DNA from: Methyloversatilis discipulorum
GTDB lineage: Bacteria; Pseudomonadota; Gammaproteobacteria; Burkholderiales; Rhodocyclaceae
DNA length: 64,000 bases
Direction of reading: 5' to 3'
Assembly (NCBI RefSeq): GCF_018780585.1
Contig: NZ_JADMJL010000024.1
Coordinates: forward strand, 1-64,000
In this document: positions 1 through 7,625 of the stretch, in pieces
How the letters are laid out: the number at the start of each line of letters is the position of its first letter
Position numbering within the stretch: position 1 is the stretch's first letter
Translations under genes and position numbers: made by a program
Notes under the pieces: generated by a model
Told to the model about the DNA's origin: nothing
What the model saw: only the letters and a program-made list of their open reading frames with translations
The model's database searches: none

Positions 1-47
1 GTTGCTGCCTCACGGACGAAAAATCCCGGAAGGGTGGCTTTGATCAG
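1..47 (-). CDS. Possible 5' end of an unidentified gene running off the left edge
   Basis: Downstream of the first His-Xaa-Ser peptide gene an open frame runs off the window. It would start at a CTG at 47-45, after an AGGGAA ribosome-site-like sequence, and read Leu-Ile-Lys-Ala-Thr-Leu-Pro-Gly-Phe-Phe. No ATG or GTG is available in this frame before the edge. In known His-Xaa-Ser loci this position would hold a maturation gene (hxsB, hxsC or hxsD), but 15 codons are too few to identify anything. It may be non-coding. Confidence 0.25.
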   Translation of the reverse strand, partial: MIKATLPGFFVREAA

Positions 48-63
48 CGTTTCCCTAACACTT

Positions 64-360
64 TTAGTAGCCCGATCGATGTGAGGAGTGCGATCGATGT
101 GAGGAGTGCGATCGATGTGAGCGATGGTAGGCCATCATCTGACCAGTGTCGGCCCGCTTCAGAACAAAGTCGAAAACCTCCCCGTCCGAGTGGATAGCCA
201 CGGTCTCGGTAGTGCCAACCAGGTTGAGGACGTGATTATCAACGGACGGGGCGTAAGGCACCGCCAGATCCGTCCCCTTAGGCGCCTGCTTAGCGTAAGC
301 GGAGAGAATCCCACTTGCTAACAGAGCAACGGGCACGAGAAACTTATGTGATTTTTTCAC
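64..360 (-). CDS. HxsA2-like His-Xaa-Ser repeat protein (putative RiPP precursor) 1
   Basis: A 98-residue protein. It starts at GTG 360, which has a GGAG five bases upstream; an in-frame TTG at 375 is less likely. The N-terminus is signal-like (KKSHKFLVPVALLASGILSAYA). A conserved FDFVLKRADTGQMMAYH segment leads into a C-terminal tail of His-Xaa-Ser triplets (HRS HRS HSS HRS HSS HRS) ending in GY. Small proteins with this layout belong to the His-Xaa-Ser system, whose repeats are thought to be modified by radical SAM enzymes (HxsB/HxsC). It shares KFLVPVA, the LKR..(G).MMA.H block and the HRSG-aromatic end with the next gene, so the two are paralogs in tandem. The modifying enzymes are not in the window. 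The family call rests on the repeat architecture. Confidence 0.75.
   Translation of the reverse strand: MKKSHKFLVPVALLASGILSAYAKQAPKGTDLAVPYAPSVDNHVLNLVGTTETVAIHSDGEVFDFVLKRADTGQMMAYHRSHRSHSSHRSHSSHRSGY
73..126. repeat. 18-bp tandem repeat encoding (HRSHSS)n
   Basis: An 18-bp unit beginning CGATCGATGTGAGGAGTG occurs identically at 73-90 and 91-108, and a third, partly matching copy runs 109-126. It encodes six-residue HRSHSS blocks in the His-Xaa-Ser tail of the first precursor. The identity at DNA level, not only protein level, points to recent duplication of the unit. Confidence 0.85.
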
Positions 361-396
361 ACGCTCTCCAGCCAAAGATCACTGCCAAGGCAAGAA

Positions 397-702
397 TTAG
401 AACCCCGATCGATGCGAACTATGCGAGCTGTGCGACGCGTGAGACGCGTGAGACGCATGTGATTGATGCCAAGCCATCATCTCGCCAGAAGCGGCCCGCT
501 TAAGAATGAAAGAGTAGTTGTCATCACCAGCTCGAACCAGTTGCTCCCCACCATGAGTGAGTGCAAGGGTCGTTGGTGCGTCAGTCAGGCCGGCCGCGAC
601 AGGGGTACTCGAAGGCTCCGTGTTCTCGATAGCAGCACTCGCGTACTGATTCGCTATGGCTGCAACAAGGCCAGCAACCGGCACCAAGAACTTGAACTTC
701 AT
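397..702 (-). CDS. HxsA2-like His-Xaa-Ser repeat protein (putative RiPP precursor) 2
   Basis: A 101-residue protein. It starts at ATG 702 behind a strong purine-rich ribosome site (AGGGGGGA). The N-terminus is hydrophobic and signal-like (KFKFLVPVAGLVAAIANQYASA). A variable acidic/threonine-rich middle of about 50 residues follows, then YSFILKRAASGEMMAWH and the repeats HQS HAS HAS HAS HSS HSS HRS, ending GF. It is a paralog of the gene 36 bp downstream and shares its start region, LKR block and C-terminus, but its repeats are 9-bp units and Ala-rich in the variable position. As the first visible gene of the peptide operon it probably carries the promoter region (703-760). The family call is from architecture; the modification enzymes lie outside the window or elsewhere. 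Confidence 0.77.
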   Translation of the reverse strand: MKFKFLVPVAGLVAAIANQYASAAIENTEPSSTPVAAGLTDAPTTLALTHGGEQLVRAGDDNYSFILKRAASGEMMAWHQSHASHASHASHSSHSSHRSGF

Positions 703-1246
703 TTCTATCCCCCCTAAAACCGCTTCGGCCTACTGCTCTACGTTAGCATAAATCAATTCCGGTTAATGTTGTACCACCACGCCGGTACTCTTCTAAATAC
801 TCTGCGCACGAGAGTTCGAGGAAGTTGCGCTCTATCCGGGGTTCCTATAGTTCATGACGGCTCATGTGCCTGTGCAGCGCGCCCGCTAGATCGTTCAATG
901 CCACGTCCAGTGCTTCGGCTTCGGTCGCTTGGATATGAGTGCGGCGGATATAGGCGCCAGGTAATCCCTCATTGCCCCCGCTCGGGTGCAGGTGGGGCAG
1001 ACGCTTACATCCAATGATGCACCGTCGGGGAAGTGCAGGCATCAAGTTGGCTACGCTCCTGATGGCAAGAACCGCCCCCGAATTGAACTAACGCTCAATA
1101 GTTGGACGGTTGCCGTGCGCCAACTAGGTGGCGTTGCTCAAGCGGTACCTCACTGGGCTTTGGCCGCTCAACTTTAGCTTGGAGCACAGCACGGGGCGGA
1201 TCCACCGACTGCTCCGCGTCCTCAAGGTCGGACATCGGGTTCCGTA
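703..1246. other. Divergent intergenic region between peptide genes and tnsA, possibly with a gene remnant
   Basis: These 544 bp separate the leftward peptide operon from the rightward transposition operon. Promoters for both should lie here, but none is clear by eye. There is no copy of the GTCTC/GAGAC end repeat, so this is not the second transposon end. The only coding candidate is the short minus-strand frame at 845-1045. Confidence 0.6.
845..1045 (-). CDS. Short hypothetical ORF, possible remnant
   Basis: A 66-codon frame (TTG at 1045, ATG one codon later) whose second half looks protein-like: LPGAYIRRTHIQATEAEALD then VALNDLAGALHRHMSRHEL, predicted helical. No ribosome site is evident. 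It may be the C-terminal remnant of a decayed gene in the variable part of the transposon, or chance. No family recognised. Confidence 0.25.
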   Translation of the reverse strand: MMPALPRRCIIGCKRLPHLHPSGGNEGLPGAYIRRTHIQATEAEALDVALNDLAGALHRHMSRHEL

Positions 1247-1936
1247 ATGTGGAAGATGCGCCACGACCAGATTGCTTCCAGCAACCTCACCACCGCCCCG
1301 CCGCAGCCGCCGTCTAAGACTCCTGCTCGGAAGATTGGCAGAGGGCGCCCCGGCGTCCACATCGTCCAGTTCCCGTCGGAGAAGAACCAACGAGTCATCC
1401 CTGTAGAGGGCCGGCTCGAGGCAGACATGTGCCTGCTTCTTGAGTTTGACCCCGCAATCAAGAGCTACAGGTCACAGCCGCTGACCGTTCGACTTGAGGA
1501 CGAGCACGGGCTGTTCAATCACACGCCTGACTTTGAAGTTCAACCGACGGGGGGACGCGCCTTCCTGCTTGAGGTGAAGCCGCACGCACGAGCCTCTCAA
1601 TCGTTTCGGGCTCAACGCATCGAAGTTGCACGGCAACACTTTCTCGGTATGGATCTCGAGTATGTGCTTCGGACAGAGCGCCATATCCGTATTGAACCTC
1701 GCATCACTACTCTGAGAAATCTGTACGGCCGCGCCCGAACGGTATCCCGAGAAGGACTCATCGATCTCTTGGCGCTATTGCCTAAAGACGGCTCGCCAGC
1801 AACTTTGAAGGAAATCGCAGCCCAGATGCCCAGCAACCTCGGGCACATCGGACGGGGTCTCCTTGAGGGGTGGGTAGAGGTGGAACTGGAGAAGCCAATT
1901 GGTCCGAATTGGCTTGTGTGGAGACGGCCACGATGA
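1247..1936 (+). CDS. tnsA: TnsA-like transposon endonuclease
   Basis: A 229-residue protein of the TnsA family, the restriction-endonuclease-like subunit that cuts the 5' ends of a Tn7-type element while TnsB cuts the 3' ends, giving cut-and-paste rather than replicative transposition. Candidate catalytic residues are E58 (GRLEAD), D95 (TPDF) and E109-V-K111 (LLEVKP), matching the E...D...(Q/E)xK layout. A C-terminal helical part (about 150-229) fits the TnsA C-terminal domain. The basic, Pro-rich first 35 residues are variable, and no good ribosome site precedes the ATG, so the start is uncertain; ATG 1256 is an alternative. Its stop overlaps the tnsB start (ATGA). Confidence 0.88.
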   Translation: MWKMRHDQIASSNLTTAPPQPPSKTPARKIGRGRPGVHIVQFPSEKNQRVIPVEGRLEADMCLLLEFDPAIKSYRSQPLTVRLEDEHGLFNHTPDFEVQPTGGRAFLLEVKPHARASQSFRAQRIEVARQHFLGMDLEYVLRTERHIRIEPRITTLRNLYGRARTVSREGLIDLLALLPKDGSPATLKEIAAQMPSNLGHIGRGLLEGWVEVELEKPIGPNWLVWRRPR

Positions 1937-3909
1937 GCGCGCTGGCGAACCAAGAGTTCAGGCCGCCCAAGGTAGGCGAGCGCTATCTCTATTCGGGATT
2001 CGAGTACGAGGTGCTGCGGATTGACCAAGCGGTCGTCACCATCCGCGGCGTAAACGCGAAACGACAAAGCGATATCCCATTGCTGCGCTGGCAGGACCTC
2101 GCTGCACGGGGACGAATGACAGCGCTTGTCGAGCATGCAGAGTGGCAAGATCTCTACCGTAACGCCGCAAACCTCACAGACAAAGAAGCGACGACACATC
2201 AGCGCCGCCTCGCCTATGTGCAGGCATTTGAACGTGAGCTTCTCGGACGCGCGCCAACCGAGCTTGGACTCTTACTGATCAAGAGGGTCGCAGAGGAGCG
2301 GTCGGAAAAACCACCCTCCATCTCCCGCGTACGGTTCTGGCTTCGTCAGTATCGAGAAGCCGGGAAGAATCCGTTGGCCCTCATCACACGAGAGCATCGG
2401 ACTCGACAGCGTAAGCCCCGCATGAACCACACGGTGATCGAGCTTACCCAATCGATCCTCCGTTCAACCTTCCTCGATGACCGACGCCCAAGCGCACAAG
2501 CGATCTATCACCTGCTGTGCGCGGAAATTGAAGGCGAGAATCTCAAGCGAAACCCTGAGGATAAGTTGCGCGCGCCCTCCCGCGCGTCGTTTTACCGGAC
2601 GGTCGCGACCCTGGACGCTTACGACGCTGACTTGAATCGCCACGGAAAGCAGTACGCGAAGCGCAAACACCGCCATGGCGTGCGTATCCATCCACCTTCG
2701 ATGGTTCTGGAGCGCGTCGAGTCTGATAGCAACTACGTGGATCTGATCGTAGTGGACGAGAACGGCGATCCGATAGGTCGGCCTGTATTGACCGTTCTTA
2801 TCGACATATTCAGTCGCTGCGTTCTGGGGTGGGATCTCTCGTTTGTGCCGCCTTGCGCCGCAAAAACCCTCCGCGCATACAAAGACGCCCTTTCTTCGGA
2901 GAACGGGCGCCTCGCAGGCGGCGCTCCGATTGAGCTCATCGTAGATGGCGGCCCCGAATTCAGAAACAGCAGCCTGTTCCAAGTGGCAGAGCGATTTGGT
3001 ACCTCTGTCCGCATCGTTTCCCCGCGGGAGCCCAACGAAAAGCCTCATGTGGAGCGGTTCTTCCGCACCATGAACACCACGTTCATTCACCTCATGCATG
3101 GAACGACCCGTTCCTCTCCACAGGATCGAGGTGACTACAGGGCCGTCAAGAACGCGTGGATTCAACTCGAGGAATTGCGCGAGCGATTCGCGGCCTGGCT
3201 CGAGCAGATCTACCACAACTCCCTGCATTCCGAGCTCGGGATACCGCCGTCAGTCGCGTGGAAAAAGGCGACTGAACTCGACACGCCTACACGGTATCGC
3301 GACGAAGGCTTGGACATGGTTTGCCGCAAGTCGGTTGAGCGCGCCATTTCCGGTGGGCGAGTGCAGCTCTTCAATTTGTGTTGGACAAGCCCCGCCCTGC
3401 CGGATCTGGCGGCAAGACTCGCACAGCATCCGGAGAAGGATCGAGTGACAGTTCTCTACGACGAGACCGATCTCGATCATGTGTTCGTTGTGGATCCTGA
3501 AGATTCCACCCGGCTTGTCCGCGCAGATCCCGTAGATGCGCGTTACCAAAAGGGGCTCACGTTTACTGAGCACCAGGCGGCCACCACTGCGCTCAAGGCT
3601 GCGGGCAAGGAAGCAACGAACACCATCCTTTTGAACCAAGCGCGCAAGCGCCTTTGGGACGAGCTCGATCTCTCGACGACGAAAGCCCGAAAGCGATTTG
3701 CTCGGATGCAGAACGAAAAGATGGCGAGTCGTCTCCGCGCCGCGGGAGACCAGGGCCAGCTCGCATCCGATCCGGACGCGAGCGCACTCCCCTCCGAACA
3801 GACTCACCTTCTGGAAGCAACGCTACCCTCTTTTGAGGAGAGCAAGCCTGGCCAAAGCACCGTCGAGGATATTTGGGACGAAGAAGGCGACATCTTCAAG
3901 TCCCTCTGA
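1933..3909 (+). CDS. tnsB: TnsB-like DDE transposase
   Basis: A 658-residue protein starting at ATG 1933, which overlaps the tnsA stop by four bases. TnsB binds the transposon ends, cuts the 3' ends and joins them to target DNA. The RNase H-fold core carries D275 (VVDENG), D338 (IVDGGPEF) and E374 (KPHVERFF), with 35 residues between the last two as usual for the retroviral-integrase superfamily. The N-terminal part (about 1-250) should bind the GTCTC/GAGAC end repeats. The C-terminal acidic tail (EDIWDEEGDIF) is in the position where TnsB/TniA proteins contact TnsC. Length is near Tn7 TnsB (about 700). The frame is intact. Confidence 0.93.
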   Translation: MSALANQEFRPPKVGERYLYSGFEYEVLRIDQAVVTIRGVNAKRQSDIPLLRWQDLAARGRMTALVEHAEWQDLYRNAANLTDKEATTHQRRLAYVQAFERELLGRAPTELGLLLIKRVAEERSEKPPSISRVRFWLRQYREAGKNPLALITREHRTRQRKPRMNHTVIELTQSILRSTFLDDRRPSAQAIYHLLCAEIEGENLKRNPEDKLRAPSRASFYRTVATLDAYDADLNRHGKQYAKRKHRHGVRIHPPSMVLERVESDSNYVDLIVVDENGDPIGRPVLTVLIDIFSRCVLGWDLSFVPPCAAKTLRAYKDALSSENGRLAGGAPIELIVDGGPEFRNSSLFQVAERFGTSVRIVSPREPNEKPHVERFFRTMNTTFIHLMHGTTRSSPQDRGDYRAVKNAWIQLEELRERFAAWLEQIYHNSLHSELGIPPSVAWKKATELDTPTRYRDEGLDMVCRKSVERAISGGRVQLFNLCWTSPALPDLAARLAQHPEKDRVTVLYDETDLDHVFVVDPEDSTRLVRADPVDARYQKGLTFTEHQAATTALKAAGKEATNTILLNQARKRLWDELDLSTTKARKRFARMQNEKMASRLRAAGDQGQLASDPDASALPSEQTHLLEATLPSFEESKPGQSTVEDIWDEEGDIFKSL

Positions 3910-3924
3910 TCGAGAACGACCAAC

Positions 3925-4851
3925 ATGAAACTGGAAATGCTGCCAACCGGTCTCGAGGCCTTTCGGGACGTGTTCTATCAACACGATGAGGTGCTGAAGT
4001 GCCTCGAAGCTTTCAACGAAGTCCTCCGCTTCAATGACGGCCGACTCGAGCCGGTATCGCTCGCCATAAGTGGCCGCGCCGGCACTGGCAAGACAACCCT
4101 TTGCAACCACTTGCTCGCGCAACACCGTATCCAGACACAGGAGGAACCCGAGGGCATCCGACGGGTGATTCCGGCGTTCTACCAAGCGGTGCCGGGGGTT
4201 GCGACGATCAAGGACTTGGCGCAGAAGCTGCTGATTCGCCTGCAGGTGACAGATCTTTCCGGGAACCGTACGCAGCTGACCGAGAGACTCGTTCAGAACC
4301 TGAAGACGTGTCAGACGCGCTTCTACATCCTTGACGAATTCCAGCACCTCGTAGATCCGAAAAAGGAGAAAACCCACGCAACCGTGCGGAACTGGGTCAA
4401 GGATCTGATGAACGAGTCCAAGGTGCCCATCATCTTGGTCGGGACGGAAGACCTGTTGCCACTTCTGGAAGGGGATGAGCAGATCGAACGGCGATTTCGA
4501 CGCAGATGCTCCCTTACAGAGTTCAGCTTGAACAACGACTACCTCAAGGTTCTCGTGTTCTTTGTGAAACGTCTAAAGGACCATTGCTCGTTGCAACCAA
4601 GCGCTGAATTGAAGACGCCCCAATTCGGTCAGCGCATGTACGCAGCCACTGCCGGCAACATGTGCGCCACAAAGGATCTATTCGTCGAAGCGGCCGACCT
4701 CGCACTTCGTGGCAAGAGCGCAGAAATCAGCGGTGTGCACTTCAAGCAAGCCTTCGAACGCATCCAGATAGCTCGGGCGCTGGTTCCGGAAGGCCTCAAC
4801 CCGTTCACCATGACTGAAGACAGCCTCGCACTATCTAGAAAGCGCCGATGA
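3925..4851 (+). CDS. tnsC: TnsC/TniB-like AAA+ target regulator
   Basis: A 308-residue AAA+ ATPase that bridges the target selector (TniQ) and the transposase TnsAB. Walker A is G50-RAGTGKT-T58 and Walker B is FYILDE (D137, E138); a downstream RRFRRRC arginine cluster could hold sensor or arginine-finger residues. At 308 residues it is much shorter than Tn7 TnsC (about 555) and close to TniB of Tn5053-type elements, although here it accompanies a TnsA. It starts 15 bp after tnsB, and its stop overlaps the tniQ ATG by four bases. Confidence 0.9.
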   Translation: MKLEMLPTGLEAFRDVFYQHDEVLKCLEAFNEVLRFNDGRLEPVSLAISGRAGTGKTTLCNHLLAQHRIQTQEEPEGIRRVIPAFYQAVPGVATIKDLAQKLLIRLQVTDLSGNRTQLTERLVQNLKTCQTRFYILDEFQHLVDPKKEKTHATVRNWVKDLMNESKVPIILVGTEDLLPLLEGDEQIERRFRRRCSLTEFSLNNDYLKVLVFFVKRLKDHCSLQPSAELKTPQFGQRMYAATAGNMCATKDLFVEAADLALRGKSAEISGVHFKQAFERIQIARALVPEGLNPFTMTEDSLALSRKRR

Positions 4852-7073
4852 ACTATCTGCCGCTGCCCATTCCTGGCGAATCGCCCCTTAGCGTCGTGCT
4901 CCGCTGTACGGAAGAGAACGGATACTCTTCGGCAAGCAAGTTCATCTACCGGTTGATCAAGAGCCCCGCTCAATCTGTTCTGTTTCGGAGCGGTCATTTC
5001 GCGAAAAAAATCGTAGAGCTATATCCGGAACGCCTTCAGGCGCGACTGCTCGCCTGCTTCTTTCAGGAACTGCCTAGCATATCTTCCCGCAAGCCGGTCC
5101 GGATTCTGAATGCGGAATTTCCTGGGGATCTAATCCGGTTCTTCCATCAGCCGGTTTGTCCTCGATGCGCAGCCGATGGCTACTATCGGGCGGAAACCAG
5201 CGTTGCGCTCTTCGAATACTGCGCCAAGCATGGCCAAAAACTGATTCGTAAGTGTCCTGAGTGCGAATCTCTATACGGGCCCGGGCAGCGCGGCATTGAT
5301 CAGTGCAGCTGCAAGGCCAGGATATCCAGCAATCCCGGCTCCAGAGCATTCGCCTTTGGTGAGCGAAGGCTGTACCGAGCCATGGAGGATGGCGACCAAG
5401 CCTGGGTGACCCGCCTGCTGGCGTTCGTACGCGTTCTCGAGATCGAACGGGAACCCGACTACGTAAAGCGTTCGAAACTGCTCGCCTATGCAGCACTTCT
5501 CGCTATGGACGTCGACCGTGGAGTCCGCGCATTCGCGCGGCACCAACAAAGGCGCTATCCGCACCTACTACCCCGGGTTTGGCTCGCTCGTTTGCTTGCT
5601 ATCCACTCCCCAGCGAGGCAAGCAGCCGAAGATCTTGCCCAACGCCTCTCCCGTGACTACGACATCTCTTGCGCAAGGACAGTCCCGGAGGGGGTCGCGG
5701 ACGAAGACCTGTTGCTACTTTTGGACAGCAGAGCTGCTTCTGCTGTCCTGGGCATCACGCCCAACACACTCACTAGTCTGAGCACCGCCCAAATCCTGAG
5801 CCGCATCGAGCGCAATTCAATCATCAGAAATCGGTATGGCAGTCACGAGATATCGTCCTTGATGGCGAGGCTTTCGAAGAGCAGCCGTTCAGAGTTCCAC
5901 GGATCTGACGAGCAAACGCGCACTCAGGCATATGCGGATGAGTTGGCTGAAATGAATGCGGGCGCCCGAATCGTCGATCGATTCGACATTGCTCAAGGAC
6001 TGCCGTCTTTGAGGTCAATCAAGATTAAGGATGTGCAGCGAGCTCTGCCTTGCAGTGCCCGCGTTGCCGTACCGTGGGCCAACTTGGAGGAGTCAGGGAC
6101 TGCAGAGAGCCAAGCGGAGGATAAAAAGCTCATGGGCTTGCAACAGACGGCTGAGCGCCTCCGTACCTACCCTGATGCTGTGCGACGGATAGAGAAGACC
6201 CGACTGATCTCCCGCCACGTCCCGTCCGGTGAAAAAGCTCGGCAACCCATGATGTTCGCCGCTAGCGACGTGGAGGCGTTCGATAGACAGTATGTGTTCG
6301 TGGGCAGCCTCGCAACGCAGTTGGCTACCGGAGCAACCTCACTATCCGACAAGCTTGCGGCTGTGGGGGTCCACCCGGTATCTGGTCCTAGGGTAGATGG
6401 CGCCTTGGTCAATGTTTTTCGCCGTTCGGACATCGCCAAAGTTGATCTCCAACGCGTGAAGGCGCTCAAGGACTACCCCACCCGAGCGGGACGCAAGCCG
6501 GCAGGCAGCGTGACCTACGATCAAACGGTCTGGATGACGGCCGTCGAAGCGGCTGACGAGCTCGCCATGAACACTCAACAGATCGCAGTCTTACAACGTA
6601 CCGGGCAGTTGCCTGCAGAAGTTCCGCCCAATCGAGAAGCGGACAACCGAAAGTACTTCCGAAGAACTGCCGTCAAGCGATTGAAGGATGAGTTGGCCTC
6701 ACTTCGAACGATTGAATCCGTATCGTCTGAGGTCGGCTTAACGAAGCGAGAGTTCGTCGTTCGCTTCATTGACTCGGGCTTCATTGAGTGCGTGGCGCCG
6801 TTAGGCGAGCTCCGCGTCCAACAAAGCGACATTCCAAGAATTCACGAGAACCTGAAGCGATTCATGAGCGCAGCTCAGGCTGGCACGCTCTTAAATACGC
6901 ATAGCCGATACCTGCTGAATGCAGAACGAAGCGGCAGGATCACGCGAGCCCCTGAGAAGGAAACCCAGATCCACGGAGTGGTACTGTTCCGGCGGAACGA
7001 CGTGCTCCAGATGGCTAACGCGGGCGAGGTGCAGCCGATTCGTAGGGGGGTGTCGAAGCGGTTGAACGCATAG
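4848..7073 (+). CDS. tniQ: TniQ/TnsD-like target-site selector
   Basis: A 741-residue protein with an N-terminal TniQ domain (about 1-160). It opens NYLPLPIPGESPLSVVLRC and carries zinc-ligand pairs C104/C107, C125/H128, C136/C139 and C153/C155. TniQ-family proteins choose the insertion site. Large TnsD-type members bind the target DNA directly through their C-terminal part, so the roughly 580-residue remainder here is the likely sequence-specific binder. It is the only TniQ in the visible part and far longer than Tn7 TnsD (508). The element end abuts nrdB, so the predicted target is the nrdB 3' end. Translation is coupled to tnsC. Confidence 0.88.
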   Translation: MNYLPLPIPGESPLSVVLRCTEENGYSSASKFIYRLIKSPAQSVLFRSGHFAKKIVELYPERLQARLLACFFQELPSISSRKPVRILNAEFPGDLIRFFHQPVCPRCAADGYYRAETSVALFEYCAKHGQKLIRKCPECESLYGPGQRGIDQCSCKARISSNPGSRAFAFGERRLYRAMEDGDQAWVTRLLAFVRVLEIEREPDYVKRSKLLAYAALLAMDVDRGVRAFARHQQRRYPHLLPRVWLARLLAIHSPARQAAEDLAQRLSRDYDISCARTVPEGVADEDLLLLLDSRAASAVLGITPNTLTSLSTAQILSRIERNSIIRNRYGSHEISSLMARLSKSSRSEFHGSDEQTRTQAYADELAEMNAGARIVDRFDIAQGLPSLRSIKIKDVQRALPCSARVAVPWANLEESGTAESQAEDKKLMGLQQTAERLRTYPDAVRRIEKTRLISRHVPSGEKARQPMMFAASDVEAFDRQYVFVGSLATQLATGATSLSDKLAAVGVHPVSGPRVDGALVNVFRRSDIAKVDLQRVKALKDYPTRAGRKPAGSVTYDQTVWMTAVEAADELAMNTQQIAVLQRTGQLPAEVPPNREADNRKYFRRTAVKRLKDELASLRTIESVSSEVGLTKREFVVRFIDSGFIECVAPLGELRVQQSDIPRIHENLKRFMSAAQAGTLLNTHSRYLLNAERSGRITRAPEKETQIHGVVLFRRNDVLQMANAGEVQPIRRGVSKRLNA

Positions 7074-7267
7074 TTCCACGCTCCTGACAGTTCCACCGCG
7101 AACCGGGCGGTCACTTTCCAGATTCCCCGACACGCCCTACCAGCGCCAAACACGCGTTCACCCCCAAGAACGCGAAGCCCAAAATGCACGTACCTGGGCG
7201 ACGCATGCGCCCCTGCGCGTCATCCCTCATCTCTACCCGCTGGACGACCTCACTCCCCACCACTCTT

Positions 7268-7604
7268 GTCTCTAACGAGACTCCACTTCTGTCTCAATCG
7301 TTAAGCGGCCCGAGGTAAAGCCGGTTTCAATGGCGGCATGTAGGCGAGAACCCAAATCCGTGCAGGGCGGCAGAGACACACTACTCTCGTCTTTAATGAG
7401 ATATTTTTCTTGTCTCTAGTGAGACAGCTAAAAGACAGCAAGGTCGTGCTGGTCCGAGAGCACGCAACACCTTCCCGCATGAGAGCGCTCTTCAATCCAG
7501 CGGGAACAAGAAAAAGGGCGCCCGAAGGCGCCCTGAGGTGTGCGTTACCGTCTCTAATGAGACGTTATCGTCTCTAGTGAGATTGCTCTCGTCTCTAATG
7601 AGAA
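7268..7604. repeat. Transposon end: clustered GTCTCTAATGAGAC-like TnsB-binding sites
   Basis: Near-palindromic 14-mers (consensus GTCTCTARTGAGAC) lie at 7268-7281, 7390-7402, 7413-7426, 7550-7563, 7570-7583 and 7591-7604, with a weak copy at 7291-7304. Starts are 23 bp apart in the two inner clusters and 20-21 bp apart in the outer three, about two helical turns. Multiple ordered sites near one terminus are what TnsB binds in Tn7-family ends. The rest of the 7074-7622 intergenic stretch holds a terminator (7511-7533) and nothing else I recognise. Confidence 0.82.
7511..7533 (-). terminator. Rho-independent terminator facing out of nrdB, inside the transposon end
   Basis: Read on the minus strand, GGGCGCC-TTCG-GGCGCCC is followed by five T (7515-7511). 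It lies about 90 bp beyond the nrdB stop, between TnsB-type sites, so it would stop nrdAB transcription entering the transposon antisense to tniQ. On the plus strand there is no T-tract. Confidence 0.8.
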
Positions 7605-7616
7605 TCTACGTTTATT

Positions 7617-7625
7617 ACATCATCA
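7617..7625. other. Inferred transposon terminus and insertion point at the nrdB stop codon
   Basis: The minus strand reads GAT-TGA-TGA-TGT-AATAA: the last nrdB codon, its stop (7625-7623), a second TGA, then TGT, which matches the 5'-TGT terminus of Tn7-family elements. The last repeat ends 15 bp inside. The exact base is inferred from the TGT/ACA rule; the other end is needed to prove it. Confidence 0.6.

Larger units (their letters stand above)
1..7619. mobile_element. Tn7-like transposon, one end and transposition module (other end outside window)
   Basis: The element is defined by a tnsA-tnsB-tnsC-tniQ operon (1247-7073) followed by repeated GTCTC/GAGAC palindromes (7268-7604) and a terminal ACA at 7617-7619, which reads TGT from the nrdB side as expected for Tn7-family ends. 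No matching repeats are visible between 1 and 1246, so the opposite end is inferred to lie left of position 1 and the two His-Xaa-Ser peptide genes to be cargo. The target-site duplication cannot be confirmed without the other end. The five bases next to the terminus, 7620-7624, are the candidate. The left extent is unknown. Confidence 0.72.

Noticed and set aside
73..126. Short tandem repeats that might suggest a CRISPR array
   Set aside because: There are no unique spacers; the units are contiguous, in frame and encode the His-Xaa-Ser tail.
703..1246. Second transposon end between the peptide genes and tnsA
   Set aside because: No GTCTC/GAGAC 14-mer or TGT-type terminus with sub-repeats was found in this stretch.
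7268..7604. GTCTC/GAGAC repeats as a CRISPR array or NrdR sites
   Set aside because: Spacing is irregular, the 14-bp unit is too short, and the sequence does not match the NrdR consensus. Position at the end of a tns operon fits TnsB sites.
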